A stretch of DNA of 64,000 nucleotides from Kitagawia praeruptora. Lineage: Eukaryota > Streptophyta > Magnoliopsida > Apiales > Apiaceae. A model generated the notes under the pieces. It was not told the origin of the DNA. It did no database searches and was given only the letters and a program-made list of their open reading frames with translations. The DNA lies in the NCBI GenBank assembly GCA_037693485.1, contig CM075347.1:57074501-57138500 (forward strand). The letters run 5' to 3'. The position numbers and the translations under genes are program-made. Shown here piece by piece: positions 10,449 to 21,763 of the stretch (the stretch's first letter is position 1; every line of letters begins with the position of its first letter).

Positions 10449-10711
10449 TGAACAAAGTAGCGGAATAGTGTTTAGTGTTTTTGATATTGAAAGTGTTTAT
10501 AGTTTTTGTGGTATTACATACGTTTTTTTTGGTGTGTTTATCTATGAGCTAGCTGGGCCTTTATATAGGCTCCAAACTGCACCATCTTACATCATTGCTT
10601 ACATATGTGATCATTGACTAGCCTCTTTATTTTACTTCTTGCTGCAGCCTACCTTCATTTTCCACACACGGGTTTGAATTCTAACACTTCTAGTGAGTTT
10701 GACTTCTAACA
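10449..10711 (-). repeat. 5' LTR of copia element
   Basis: 263 bp, TG...CA, matching 5423-5685 base for base by eye. A TATATAAA promoter box reads on the minus strand at about 10560-10567. Confidence 0.95.
10560..10567 (-). promoter_or_regulatory. TATA box of copia LTR
   Basis: GCCTATATAAAGGCC on the minus strand inside the 5' LTR, placed suitably to start transcription of the element. Inferred from sequence only. Confidence 0.6.
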
Positions 10712-10716
10712 TTATT
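10712..10716. repeat. Target site duplication TTATT (right), copia element
   Basis: Perfect copy of 5418-5422 immediately outside the right LTR. Confidence 0.95.
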
Positions 10717-10783
10717 ATTTTCCATAATTTGGAATAAAAACAAAAACTTGTAGAGTGAACAAATATAGAAGAAGACTACATAC

Positions 10784-10856
10784 TTGATCAAGAATGAAAG
10801 CAATTTTTTCAGTACGTCTTTGCCATTGCACCAAATGTTTCCACCCGTAACCGACA
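10784..10856 (-). pseudogene. RPN5: 26S proteasome subunit RPN5-like, upstream exon, frameshifted
   Basis: The minus strand encodes VETFGAMAK, then after a shift TEKIAFILDQ, matching the RPN5 segment immediately before the exon at 5195-5391. The donor CAA then GTATGT at 10784-10779 is well placed and in phase with that exon. Between AAGAC and TGAAAAA there are four extra bases (GTAC, about 10812-10816) relative to the expected coding sequence, which shift the frame and bring in a TGA. The 5' boundary is approximate because the bases before VETFG no longer match. Together with the missing other exons this marks a dead copy. Confidence 0.72.
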
Positions 10857-11357
10857 ACATCAGATAAATTATTTTCTAAACAAATAACTCAATTCTAAAC
10901 AAGGATAACAGCTAGGAGTATAATCTTTGTGTCTAGATAATCAACAATTATCATATGTAAGTTTATAGATTCACTATAAAAAATCTTCGGCACTTAAGCT
11001 CCAGCCTCCAGGCAACAAAAAAACATTAAAGATCAATCATTAGCAACCAATCTTGAACACCTAAAAAAAGTGTGCTAATCACTAAACATAATTATATACC
11101 AGTTTCTTATATGTATGCAAAGAAATCGGCCTTGAATTTAAGACCTATAATACTCATAGCATATACATACTCACAAATAAGGCAAATCAGTGAAGATTAC
11201 CAATGAAATTGGGAGGATGGATTGGAGGATTAGCCGTGATCCTAAGATAGCCGCACAAAATGAATAGCTATCGGCGTCTGGGCTCTGAAACTCTGAAAAT
11301 CAATCGCCAACATATCAATCCGAATGCTCTGTATCGGTGAGGTGAAGGTTTTGTAGC

Positions 11358-11503
11358 ACATGTAAATATGTGAAAAATAGGGGTATTATAGTAACTTCAC
11401 AGGAAATATTTTTGCTCTTTTCGCTGTAGCATGGCAGACATGTAAATATGTGAAAAATAGGGGTATTACAGTAACTTCACAGGGATTATTTTTGCTCTTT
11501 CCG
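11358..11503. repeat. Two-copy tandem duplication, 80-bp period
   Basis: The block starting ACATGTAAATATGTGAAAAA occurs at 11358 and again at 11438, with the following GGGGTATTA and AACTTCACAGG also shared. Confidence 0.9.
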
Positions 11504-12013
11504 CCCCTGTGTTCTCCTATTATAGAGAGAAGGATTTTTAAATATACGATCAGCAATCTTTTCAAATCAAAAAACAACTTCATTAATTTCAATTTTTTAA
11601 AATGTTGATTTATGTTTTATAAGTTGTCATTCTGATAACCACATTCAATCCTAAAATAAACTTTGGAAAAGAAAATTTTAAGTTCTATTTTATATTGCAT
11701 AAGTTGCAAACCGTCATTTAAAAAATAAAACTTAAAATTTTGTATTTTTAGCTATAATTATATATGAAATTGTATTTTCAAGAAAATTATAATAAATTGA
11801 TATTTTTGAAAACATCTCAAAAACAAATTGAAAAAATTGTGCTTATTGTAAGAATACAGATTTTTAACTAATGACGGTTAACATACTCCATAAAATTATT
11901 TATATGGATTGAAATTTAATCTTAAACACATATATAATAAGAATTGGTTAAAAGACCTATGGTAAATTTATAAATAAGATTTGGTTAAAAGACCTATGGT
12001 AAATATATAAATA

Positions 12014-12015
<2 letters not shown>

Positions 12016-12053
<38 letters not shown>
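12016..12053. repeat. (TA)n microsatellite
   Basis: An uninterrupted run of about 19 TA units. It directly follows a short duplication of GGTTAAAAGACCTATGG. Confidence 0.95.
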
Positions 12054-12056
<3 letters not shown>

Positions 12057-12523
12057 AATAGAATTTGGAATTAGATTTGTATTTGTTGGTTCAATATGAT
12101 TAATATGTGACACATTAAATTTGTGTTTATAAATAAGATTTATTTTTAATTTTTTTGGCAAAAATTTATCAAAAACTTGAGGTGTTGAATTATTCAATTT
12201 TGCTTTCTGAATGACTTGGCATAATGAAAATTATGTTAGGACTAGTGAATATTTTTTATATTAATGAATATTGTGGTAATATGAGGCAATTTTATGTTTA
12301 CTCTTTTGGAGGATAAAATAGCTAGTTGGGATTTTTAATGAATTTATAAAGTAAGATTTGTGTAATTTTCAATGATAGTGCTTTGTGATGTATTATATAC
12401 AAAATTAATTAATTTTATGGGAGCATGTTCAATGTGTTAATGGACCTTCTAGTATATGCGTCATCATTACAAAATTAATTTATATGTGTGTGTGCTTGTT
12501 TTTGAAATGTTTGTTAGTTTATG

Positions 12524-12532
12524 AAGATATTT
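12524..12532. repeat. LINE target site duplication (3' side)
   Basis: AAGATATTT, repeated at 14889-14897 beyond the 5' truncation point of the LINE. It abuts the T run that is the LINE poly(A) tail on the other strand. Confidence 0.75.
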
Positions 12533-14888
12533 TTTTTGAAAATAAAGATTTTAATTAGTACTGGCAATCCTTCATGATTACATTAAGAAACCCAGTAGAG
12601 ATATTTTCACTCCTAATAACACGATCATGAACATAATAGGAAGCCCTTGCAAGAAAGTGGGCAACACTATTAGCAGACCGTCTAATAAAAATTAACGAAA
12701 CACCAACTGGACCTACAATCACTGATCAAACTTCCAAACTACGATAGCATATTAATTGGACTCCGAATAGACTACACTACCGTGAGGCTATCAGTCTCAA
12801 TCACCACTCTGTTCCACGAATTTCTTTTTATCCAGCTCAAAGCTTCCCTTACACCCATTGCCTATGCCATTTCCGGATTCACACTTCCCATTCGACAACA
12901 TGTAATGGCCTCCATCACCCCTCCCATACTATCACGAGCAACACAAGCATAGTTGTAAGATCCCGTCTCCGTAAATAAGGATGCATCCACGTTCACTTTG
13001 ATCACATCCCCCACTCGTTTCACTCACTTTGCACTACCATCAACATCTGATAAAAACGCAGCAGTTGGCACAATTGTTCTATCCTGACAATGTGTGCAAT
13101 TAACAAGAGAATTCTGCGCCAAATACACATCTGCATCCACACTAACAGCCTTATTACTCCATACCAGATCATTACGTGATTTCCAAATGGCCCAGCACAA
13201 CATTACAATCAACTTCCTTTGCTTGCCCTCAAACTTTTTTAGCATATCCTCCAACCAGGTAGCAAAAGAGCTCACTAACATTCGAACATTCGACCAGACA
13301 ATGCAAAATGGTTTCCCTTTGAGATTGACATAAAGGACAGATTGCACTAACATTCACCTGTTTAGAACGAAGTTGGACATTTGTTGGGAGACAATTGGTA
13401 GAAGCACGCCACACCAGGTCCTTAACTTTTGGAGGCACTCGAATTCTCCACATCTTCTTCCAGAAATCAGTCGCCAAAACAACTCCCCCGTCCTCCTTAC
13501 TAGTTGTGGATGCATATACGCACTTTTAACCGAAAACATACCTGACTTTTTAAAGGACCAAAACCATGTATCCTTATGACGACTTGAATTTAGGGTAATG
13601 CTGAGAATCAACTCTGCATCCCGTTCATTAAACAGTTCTCGCACTAAGTCAACTTTCCAGGCCCAACTTTCAATATCTATAAGCAGAGACACCTTTCTAT
13701 CCACTAACGACGATTGAACAGATGTAACCCGTGGATTTGAGTCACACGACAACAATGGATCGTTCACAATATCTATCTATACCCAATTTCCTACCCTACG
13801 ACGAGCTCCTTGCTTAACCACCTCTTTAGCCTCAAATACACTTCTCCACACAGAACTCGGACTATTCCCTATGACAGCATCCATAAACTAAGACGAAGCA
13901 TAATACCGAGCTTTAAATAATCGACCCACCAAAGATTCTGGTTGACATTGCAGCCGCCAATACTGAGAAGACAAAGGTTAAAATCTCGTAGAGTCCTGAA
14001 ACTCATCCCTCCTCTTGACTTATGACGCGTCAATCTACTCCAACTTTTCCAATGAATTCCCCTCTTATCTGAACCTGAAGTCCACCAGTATTTACACATC
14101 GGTTGTTCCATTTCCTTACACATCTCTACCGGAAGAAGAAATACATTCATTGCATAACTGGGCAGTGACTGAGCTACCGTTTTTATAAGTAATTCTTTTC
14201 CTGCTTTCGAGATAAACTTACCCTCCCACCTCTAAATTCTCTGTTTCATCCTTTCCTTTAAATAACCTAACATAACAGATTTGTTTCTGCCCAAAGTACT
14301 TGGTAAACCCAGGTAAGTACTGTCCTGACCTACCTCAGCAACACCCAACACGAACTAACTTCCAGTTTAGTACTAGTAGCAGTATTCGTACTAAAAAAGA
14401 TAGAAGATTTATTCAAATTCACCTGTTGCCTTGAGGCTGCTTGAAAACACTGCAGTAATTCCATAACATTCCTAACACATGTTTCATTAGCTTTGCAATA
14501 CAAATAAGAGTCATCTGCGAATAACATGTGCGTGATCACCAGAGCTCCTCCAGCAATTTTACACCCTTGAATTCGACCCTTACTTTCATAATCTCTGATC
14601 AGACAAACCTTCCGCGCACAAGATATACAGATAAGGTGACAAGGGATCACCTTGTCTTAATCCCCGGCCTAGTATGATTGGCCCAGCTTCTTGTCCACTA
14701 GACATCACCTTATACGAAACAGAAGTAACACACTTCATAATCAAGCTTATAATATGCTCCGAGAAACCCATCTTTGTAAGAACTGTTCTTAAAAATCCCC
14801 ATTCAACCCTATCGTACGCCTTACTAATGTCTAATTTAACTACCATAAATCCCTCCTTCCCCTTGCTTTTTCGCTTCAAATAATGCAT
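12533..14888 (-). pseudogene. 5'-truncated L1-type LINE (reverse transcriptase, zf-RVT, RNase H)
   Basis: On the minus strand, broken frames give the domains of a plant non-LTR retrotransposon in order. Reverse transcriptase is at 14330-14888, with VVKLDISKAYDRVEW, GRGLRQGDPLSPYLY and the FADD box (LFADDSYLYCKA). The zf-RVT region at about 13230-13480 contains VPPKVKDLVWRA and CPLCQSQRETILHCLVEC. An RNase H-like domain follows at about 12690-13020 with KVNVDASLF and VVIETDS. There are several frameshifts and in-frame stops (for example a stop just after NPEMA near 12870), so it is dead. The element is cut at its 5' end inside the reverse transcriptase, ends in an A tail, and is flanked by AAGATATTT on both sides, the hallmark of target-primed reverse transcription. 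Confidence 0.9.
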
Positions 14889-14897
14889 AAGATATTT
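14889..14897. repeat. LINE target site duplication (5' side)
   Basis: AAGATATTT, the partner of 12524-12532. Confidence 0.75.
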
Positions 14898-15309
14898 AAT
14901 GTATAATAAGTGAATTTTTTTACAATAATTTAAAGTGATTAAGTTTGGAAATCAATTATGACATGAGAATATCATTTTTGAAATTATTTTTATCCAAATT
15001 ATCTACAAGGTAAACGATAATGTTGATCATCTATGTCATGTTAATAAACATATTAGTGAAATCAAGGATTTGAAAAAAAAAAATATTGGTAAATGAAAAG
15101 TTGAATATCTTTGTAATCAGATTAACGTAATTTAAAAGTTGAAAATAAGCAAATCTTGATTTTGTTTTTATTGAAAAACAAGAAAATGAAACTGCTCATG
15201 TATTGGTTACACTTACAAATGCTACAAAATAAAAATCTAATAAATGTCGAATCGACAAGCTCATATCTAATCAATATCAATATCAATATATTCTTAATGT
15301 CTGCTAGTA
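14898..15309. other. AT-rich DNA, nothing recognised
   Basis: No frames, repeats or motifs of note. Confidence 0.6.
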
Positions 15310-16528
15310 TTGCATTTTAAAAATTACTGTTTTTACCCTTCATTTTTTTAATCTTCTTTATTTCTTTGATGCCCTTTTTTGTCATTACACAGGAAAATTA
15401 CAGCTTTTATCCTTTATATTTTTAATCTTCTTTATTTTTTTGATGTCCCTTTTTGTCATTACACAATATTTGGAGCGACCCAATTTAGAATGGATCGACC
15501 CAAATCTCCTTTATTAATCAATTTCCTTTTTCAGGTTAAACATATTACCTTTTCTATTTTTCAATAACTAAATAATTTACTTCTTAGGTAAAATACAATA
15601 TCTTTCACATTTTATCTAACTAAAATTTCTCCATTTTTAAAAATTACAATCAATTTTGTATAATAAAATAATATAATTATATTATAATTAGTATTAAATA
15701 ATTAATTACCTTTTTGAGCCAAAATACGTTACCTTTTCTCTTTTCTCTAACTAAAATCTCTCTTTTTCCAATTTTATCATGGATGGTTACCTTTTTCAAA
15801 CACGTTACCTTTTTTCTCTTCTCTTACGAAAATCTCTCTTTTTCCAATTATATCACGGGCGATTCTATTTAATAAAAATAAAATAATAATATTATAGTAC
15901 TAATAATTAACTGATTATCTTTTCAACTAAAATGTATCATCTTTTATATTTTTCTAATTAAATTCCCTTTTTTTCTAGAAATTTCAGGGGCAACATTAAT
16001 TTCTCATTTTCTAAAAACTATGAGCAATTTTATTTAGTAAAATAACATAATTAAATTATAATTACTATAAACTAATCAATTACCTTTTTCACATAAATTA
16101 TGTCATCTTTTTAATTTTCACGTTACCTTTCTATTTTTTAAAACTGAAATCTCACTTTTTTCTGATTTTATCACGGGCGGTTCTGTTTAATACAATAAAC
16201 TAATAATATTATAATATTCATAATTAACCGATTGCATTTTTTTATCTAAAACGTATCAATTTCTATTTAATGAAATAAAATAATAATTATATAAAAATTA
16301 AAAATAGCCGATTACCCTTTTCAAGTAAAACCTATATTTTTTTCTATATTTTCTAACTAAAATCCCTCATTTTCTAGAAATATCACGGATAATATTTATA
16401 TAATTATTATCAAATCTCATATAAAAATTTAAGCCTCCCAACTTTATATTTTAAAAAAATTAATTTAAATTAATGAAAAATTCATATAATATTAAAAAAA
16501 TTCGTGCATCGCACGGGTTTTAAGCTTG
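15310..16528 (+). mobile_element. Helitron-like non-autonomous copy
   Basis: The right end has the hairpin CGTGC-ATC-GCACG (16503-16515) followed by GGTTTTAAGCTTG then T. This is the layout of a Helitron 3' end (hairpin, short spacer, CTRR, T), with CTTG replacing the CTAG seen in the sister copy at 23144. The body is an AT-rich non-coding array of phrases such as TATCACGGGC and ACCTTTTTC, shared in inverted orientation with 23144-23674 and 27455-27843. The left end is not sharply defined. Confidence 0.5.
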
Positions 16529-18344
16529 TATAATAAAAATTCGTATACAACGAATAATATCCGTTAGATTTTTAGTTAAAAATTAGAACTGTTATATACT
16601 TATATAAAGGAGAAACGAGGGGAGGTAAAGTGGCGCCGGTCAAAAAACTCGGTTCTATTTTGTTAAATTTCTCAAATTTTTGAATTAATAATTCCAATGA
16701 TTAAAAGAATCTCAATTCCATTTTAAAACTTTACTAATAGAGGAAACTAAATATATAGTTTCATTATTTTTTACCTATAAAATCTTTACTAATGAAGTAA
16801 AGTAAATATCTAAATTGCATTTTAAATTTTTACTAATCGAGGAAACTAAATATACAATTTCAATATACTTACCTTTAAAATTGCATTTTAAAACATTGAA
16901 AGTTTGGTCGGCCGGTTAGTTGGTTGGTCGGTCGGTCGGTACCTATTGTTTTTACTTAATTACCCTTACTTAATTATAAATAAAATTTCTCCTAATAACT
17001 AATCAATTTATGTTTTCAAGTAAAACATATTAAAATAATCAATTTCCTTCTAAAATACGTTACATTTTCTATTTTCTTTAGCTAAAATCTCTTTTTTCCA
17101 ATTAAATGACGCCCTTACTTAATTATAAATAAACAATTTCCCAATAACTAATCAATTTTCTTTTTCAAGTAAAACATATTAAAATAATCAATTTTTTAAA
17201 AAAAAATGTTACCTTTTCTATTTTCTTTAGCTAAAATCTATAGTTTTCCAATTATATGGCGCCGGTCGGTTGGTTGGTTGGTTGGTCGGTACCTATTATT
17301 TTTACATAATTACCCTTACTTAAATATAAATAAAATTTCTCCTAATAACTAATCAATTTTTGTTTTCAAGTAAAACATATTAAAATAATCAATTTCTCTA
17401 AATTGCATTTTAAAGTTTTACTAATGGAGAAAACTAAATATACAACTCAATTGCATTTTAAATTTTATTAATAGTGGGAATTAAATATCACTAACAAAAT
17501 ATAATAAAAATTTGTATACAACGAATAATATCCGTTAGATTTTTAATTAAAAATTAGAACTATTATATAAATATATAAAGGAGATCCGAGGGGATCTAAA
17601 CCTCTACTATTATCCTTCATTTTTTTATTAATAATATAATTAATGATAATTAGCCGATTGCCTTTTTCAATTAAAAGATGTTTACTTATAATTGATATGA
17701 TATTACCTTTTATAAATAACTAAAATATCATATCTTCTAATCAATAATTTTTTTCTCTCTAATCAGCATTTGGAGCGATCCAATTGGATCAACCCAAATC
17801 TAAACCTCTACTATTATTCTTCATTTTTTTATTAATAACATAATTAATGATAATTAGCTGATTGTCTTTTTCAATTAAAAGATGTTTACTTATAATTGAT
17901 GATATTACATTTTATAAATACCTAAAATATCATATCTTCCAATCAATAATTTTTTTCCTATTAATTAAAACACGTTGACTTTTAATTTAAAACATAATAT
18001 TGCAATAATTAATACATACCCAAAAATATGACTTCATATCTTCTAACCACTAACAAAATATAACAAAAATTCGTATACAACGGATAATATCCATTAGATT
18101 TTTAGTTAAAAATTAGAACTGTTAGATTCAATGATTAAATATATTACATGATTAAATTTATTTACTAATTGCATACCCAAAAATATGACATCATATCTTC
18201 TAACCACTAACAAAATATAATAAAAATTCGTATACAACGAATAATATCCGTTAGAATTTTATTTAAAATTAGAACTGTTAGATCTAATGATTAAATATGT
18301 TACATGATTAAATTTATTTACTAAAATTTCAAGGTTCGAATTCT
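16529..18344. repeat. AT-rich interspersed repeat cluster
   Basis: A phrase of about 65 bp beginning TTCGTATACAACGAATAATA recurs near 16538, 17507, 18069 and 18227. GGTCGGTTGG tetranucleotide runs lie at about 16905-16941 and 17262-17290. A second phrase (CCTCTACTATTATCCTTCAT) occurs near 17600 and 17805. No coding content. These look like overlapping remnants of the same non-autonomous family. Confidence 0.5.
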
Positions 18345-19808
18345 GTCAACGATACTATTATCCTTCATTTTCTTAATCTTCTTTATTTCTTTGATGCCCC
18401 TTTTTACTATTACACAGCATTTGGAGCAACCCAAATTAGATTGGATCGACCCAAATCTAAACGTATACTATTTTTTTTTCATTACACAACATTTGGAGTA
18501 ACCCAATTGGATCGACTCAAATCTAAACCTCTACTATAGTATTATCCTTTATTTTTTTATCTTTCTTTATTTCTTTGATTCTCCGTTTTGTCATTACTCA
18601 AATCTATCTCTGTCATTTTTCACCTTCAAGTCCAAGCCGCTCAAATCTTCACACTCCTGGATTTTGATGCATGTTTGCACTTTTCAGATTTGAAAGGTGG
18701 GTTTTTCACCAAATTAACATCTCAACCCCTTGAAGTAGGTTAAGGTATGTGTACTAGACCTCCGTACGGGTCATATATGTTTGGTTCCAGTTTTCAGTTT
18801 GGCCATAAGAGTTAAGTTTTTATTGATTTCACAATATTAAAAATTAGACAGGATAATATTTGTTTGGTTTTGATTTTGGTTTGGAATTTAAGAATTAAAG
18901 TTTTAATGAATTACCCGATGTTATAATAATATACAGGACACCAGAAAGGTACCTTTAAAATATTTGCTTGGCCTTTCAATTTTTTATTTTACATGTTGTA
19001 ATAACAAAGGTAGTTGGAAAGATTATCAGTTAATAACATTGACATAGTACGGACCATGTTATTTGTAAATAATCTTGGGACTCAGTTTGATACTTATAGA
19101 CATTATTTTGTTTTCAAGCAAGTTTATGTTCGTTATGGATTTGTTCAACTTAATGTTCGTGGGGTAGACATGCTACGTACCAGAAGGTCTTATGGAATAA
19201 CATACTTTTTATCGGATGTCTCCGAAGGGACTATGGAATAGCATACTTAGAAGCTCAGACCCATGTCACAAGCCTCACCCTCTGGGTCAGGTAACATTGC
19301 TCTTATTTATGCTCTAAATATCTTCTTTACTCGCGTTCAATTTCACTTCATATATGATCTCATATTTAGCACTTTCACTTGAGCTCCATATTAAAATATA
19401 AAAGCACTAACTTTTCCCTTTTTCAGTTTAGTTGGCTTTTTGAGAGAGAATAGGTTATGGAAAATGTGATTGTTATAATTTGTAATCATACATTATTTGA
19501 AGATAAAAGTGAATAAGTGAGCTTCTTGCGGAGACCTGTGTTTTTGGTAAACAGTATTATCCTTCGTTTTTTTAATCTTCTTTATTTATTTAATGCCCCT
19601 TTTTGTCATTACACAGCAACCCAATTTAGATTGAAACAAAAAATTCTAATATGATATTGTACTTATTTTAAGTAATGTTGTAGTACTACGATTGTACCTC
19701 CAGCCTTTCTCTTCTCCTCCAGCTACATAATTTTAAATATTGAAAACAAAATACAATACAAGAAGAAGTTTGCATTTATAAATATAGATTACAAGCAGAG
19801 AGAGATGT

Positions 19809-19912
19809 TTAGTTACAGATAGACTACATAGCAACAACATAAGTGATAAAAAGAAAGATGTTAGTTACAGATAGACTACATAGCAGCAACATAAGTGATA
19901 AAAAGAAAGATG
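19809..19912. repeat. 52-bp tandem duplication
   Basis: TTAGTTACAGATAGACTACA plus the next 32 bp occurs twice, with a single A/G difference in CATAGCAACAACATAAG. Confidence 0.9.
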
Positions 19913-20370
19913 GTCCACATGATGATCAAGCTAATGAAGTATAATTGAAGTAATTAACAAGTCTGAACCACATAAGCAACTTCCATTTTATAGGTATTGT
20001 TTATCATAACGTGGGTAATGGGTTTATGTATTCCAATTAATTTTATTTTTGGTTACCCCTATAAGTTGATCACAAAAAAAATTAACAACCCATCAAAATA
20101 AGTAGTTTAAAAATATATTCAAATTCAAATTATTATATTCATTTCAATAAGAACATACTTTTAATATAATAAAGTCAGCCATGGTGAAAGACCTTAATTT
20201 GAACATAAACAATAAATCTACTAGAATATTTATCTAATATTTTGGCTTGCTTATTTAATTGTATAATTTACTTATTTTTAATAAAAGAATCTATATTAAT
20301 AATATATATACACTGTTTTTTCATACATGAATTTACTAATACAGTTTAATGGTCACGCTCAGGTGAGAAT

Positions 20371-20645
20371 GAGAACAGTGAGAACACACATATTCACTAA
20401 ATTTCAAACTATTTTAAAGGGCCCCGCTAGGGGCATCTTCACCAAAAAAAAGTCATATAATTCTACCCTCTATCCACTCATAAAAAAATTAACAAAAAAA
20501 ATTAAAATGAGAACAGTGAGAACACACATATTCGCTACATTTCAAACTATTTTAAAGGGCCCCGCTAGGGGCATCTTCACACAAAAGTCTTATAATTCTA
20601 CCCTCTATCCATTCATAAAAAAATTAACAAAAAAAATTAAAAATT
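20371..20645. repeat. 138-bp tandem duplication
   Basis: Two near-identical units beginning GAGAACAGTGAGAACACACA at 20371 and 20509, each including AAGGGCCCCGCTAGGGGC. The reading frame through them is a by-product of the duplication. Confidence 0.92.
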
Positions 20646-20684
20646 GCTTGAAATGTGATCTCATTGTTCTCCAACATTTACACA

Positions 20685-20718
20685 TTATATTAACTATGAG
20701 GTCTCATAGTTAATATAA
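20685..20718. repeat. Perfect 16-bp palindrome, 2-nt loop
   Basis: TTATATTAACTATGAG, then GT, then the exact reverse complement. It would form a hairpin or cruciform. No terminator or miRNA context is evident. Confidence 0.9.
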
Positions 20719-21044
20719 CATGTTCTTGATATTATATGAGGTTTAATGTTTTGGAGTCATTTAATGTTTTGGAGTCATTGGGGGTGAAGGAATTTTCATT
20801 TCCGCATTTGAATAATGAAGACAATTTATTATTGTTTTCAATTAGAGAACAATATTTGTAAAAATATTTATTATTTTTATTGCAGATTTTGATGGATTAA
20901 ATAAATTTTCAACATTGTTAACATAGAATTGTATGCTACTTTTTTATATAAATTTTAGCATATCATTATTTTATTAAATACTTATATAATTATATATAAT
21001 ATCTTGCTAATAATTGATTATTTATATAATTGCATACAATATCT

Positions 21045-21168
21045 TTTTAAGAAATCAATCAAATTTGTTAAATTTTTGATATTGTCAATTTAAATTAAAT
21101 AAGATGTTTTAAGAAATCAATCAAATTTGTTAAATTTTTGGTATTATCATTTTAAATTAAATAAGAAG
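21045..21168. repeat. 62-bp tandem duplication
   Basis: TTTTAAGAAATCAATCAAAT with the following AT-rich stretch occurs at 21045 and 21107, just before the Helitron-like end. Confidence 0.88.
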
Positions 21169-21198
21169 TCGTGTACGAAGTACGGGCAAAATGCTAGT

Positions 21199-21755
21199 TC
21201 TTTCAAATTAATTGATAAATGAACATTATACTTATGAGAAAAAGGAACCTGAGATATATCTCAGGTAACTTTCATGATGAGATATGAATAAAATCCCTTT
21301 AAAATCTATTGGGCCCGCAGGGCTAATTAATAAAATTTTAAACAATTATTGATTTTACAAAATTGCCCCCCCCCTTATTTACATATAAAACACTTATATC
21401 TTAGGGAACTTACCTAATATGTATCTTAGGTTCCCTAATCTCTATACTTATATCATTTTTATTTGTCATTCTAAAAAGGAACTAAAATGTAAAAATAAAA
21501 ATTACTTTAAAAAAACCAAAACAAGTAAAATCTACACATTTGTTGCAAATGAAAATTTATTATTTTATATATTCATCGATTTAGACGTTATCATCGATCA
21601 TTTGGTTGACGAGAAATCTTGTTTTCATTATTTTGTTTAATTTTGTTTTTGTCGAATAAATTTATTACTTTATTCAAAAAATTTCTTCTGAATTATTGAA
21701 TTTTATCTGTCTATATTTTGGATATTATTCTATATCATTGTAAGAGTTTGTTCTG
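21199..21755. other. Non-coding, nothing recognised
   Basis: AT-rich DNA. A frame at 21419-21640 is low-complexity and unlike any family I know. Confidence 0.5.
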
Positions 21756-21763
21756 TTAGATAT
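21756..21763. repeat. hAT target site duplication (left) TTAGATAT
   Basis: The 8-bp direct repeat recurs at 23115-23122, the length typical of hAT insertions. Confidence 0.85.

Larger units (their letters stand above)
5423..10711 (-). mobile_element. Complete Ty1/copia LTR retrotransposon
   Basis: A 5289-bp element with TG...CA 263-bp LTRs, perfect TTATT target duplication, Met-tRNA primer site, purine tract, and Gag-PR-IN-RT-RH order on the minus strand. Reading by eye, the two LTRs show no difference, so the insertion is very recent. The polyprotein frame is open for about 4.4 kb except for one TAG. It lies in the intron of an RPN5-like fragment in the same orientation as that gene. The lineage within Copia is not resolved. 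Confidence 0.95.
10857..12523. other. AT-rich flank with small tandem duplications, no gene
   Basis: No further RPN5 exon is recognised. The stretch contains an 80-bp-period duplication (11358-11503), a short duplication (about 11938-12015) and a TA microsatellite. The rest is AT-rich and featureless. Confidence 0.6.
18345..21197 (+). mobile_element. Helitron-like candidate with unidentified interior
   Basis: The right end reads as a Helitron 3' terminus: a small hairpin (GTAC-GAA-GTAC, 21173-21183), then GGGCAAAATG, CTAG (21194-21197) and T. The left end phrase ACTATTATCCTTCATTTTC is the one repeated at the head of neighbouring copies. The interior holds tandem duplications and an unexplained 75-codon frame at 19014-19241 that I do not recognise. 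No Rep/helicase is present. Left boundary and the unity of the element are inference. Confidence 0.35.

Noticed and set aside
20327..20713. 128-codon plus-strand frame
   Set aside because: Created by the 138-bp duplication; internal peptide repeated and lysine-rich from A runs, no family.
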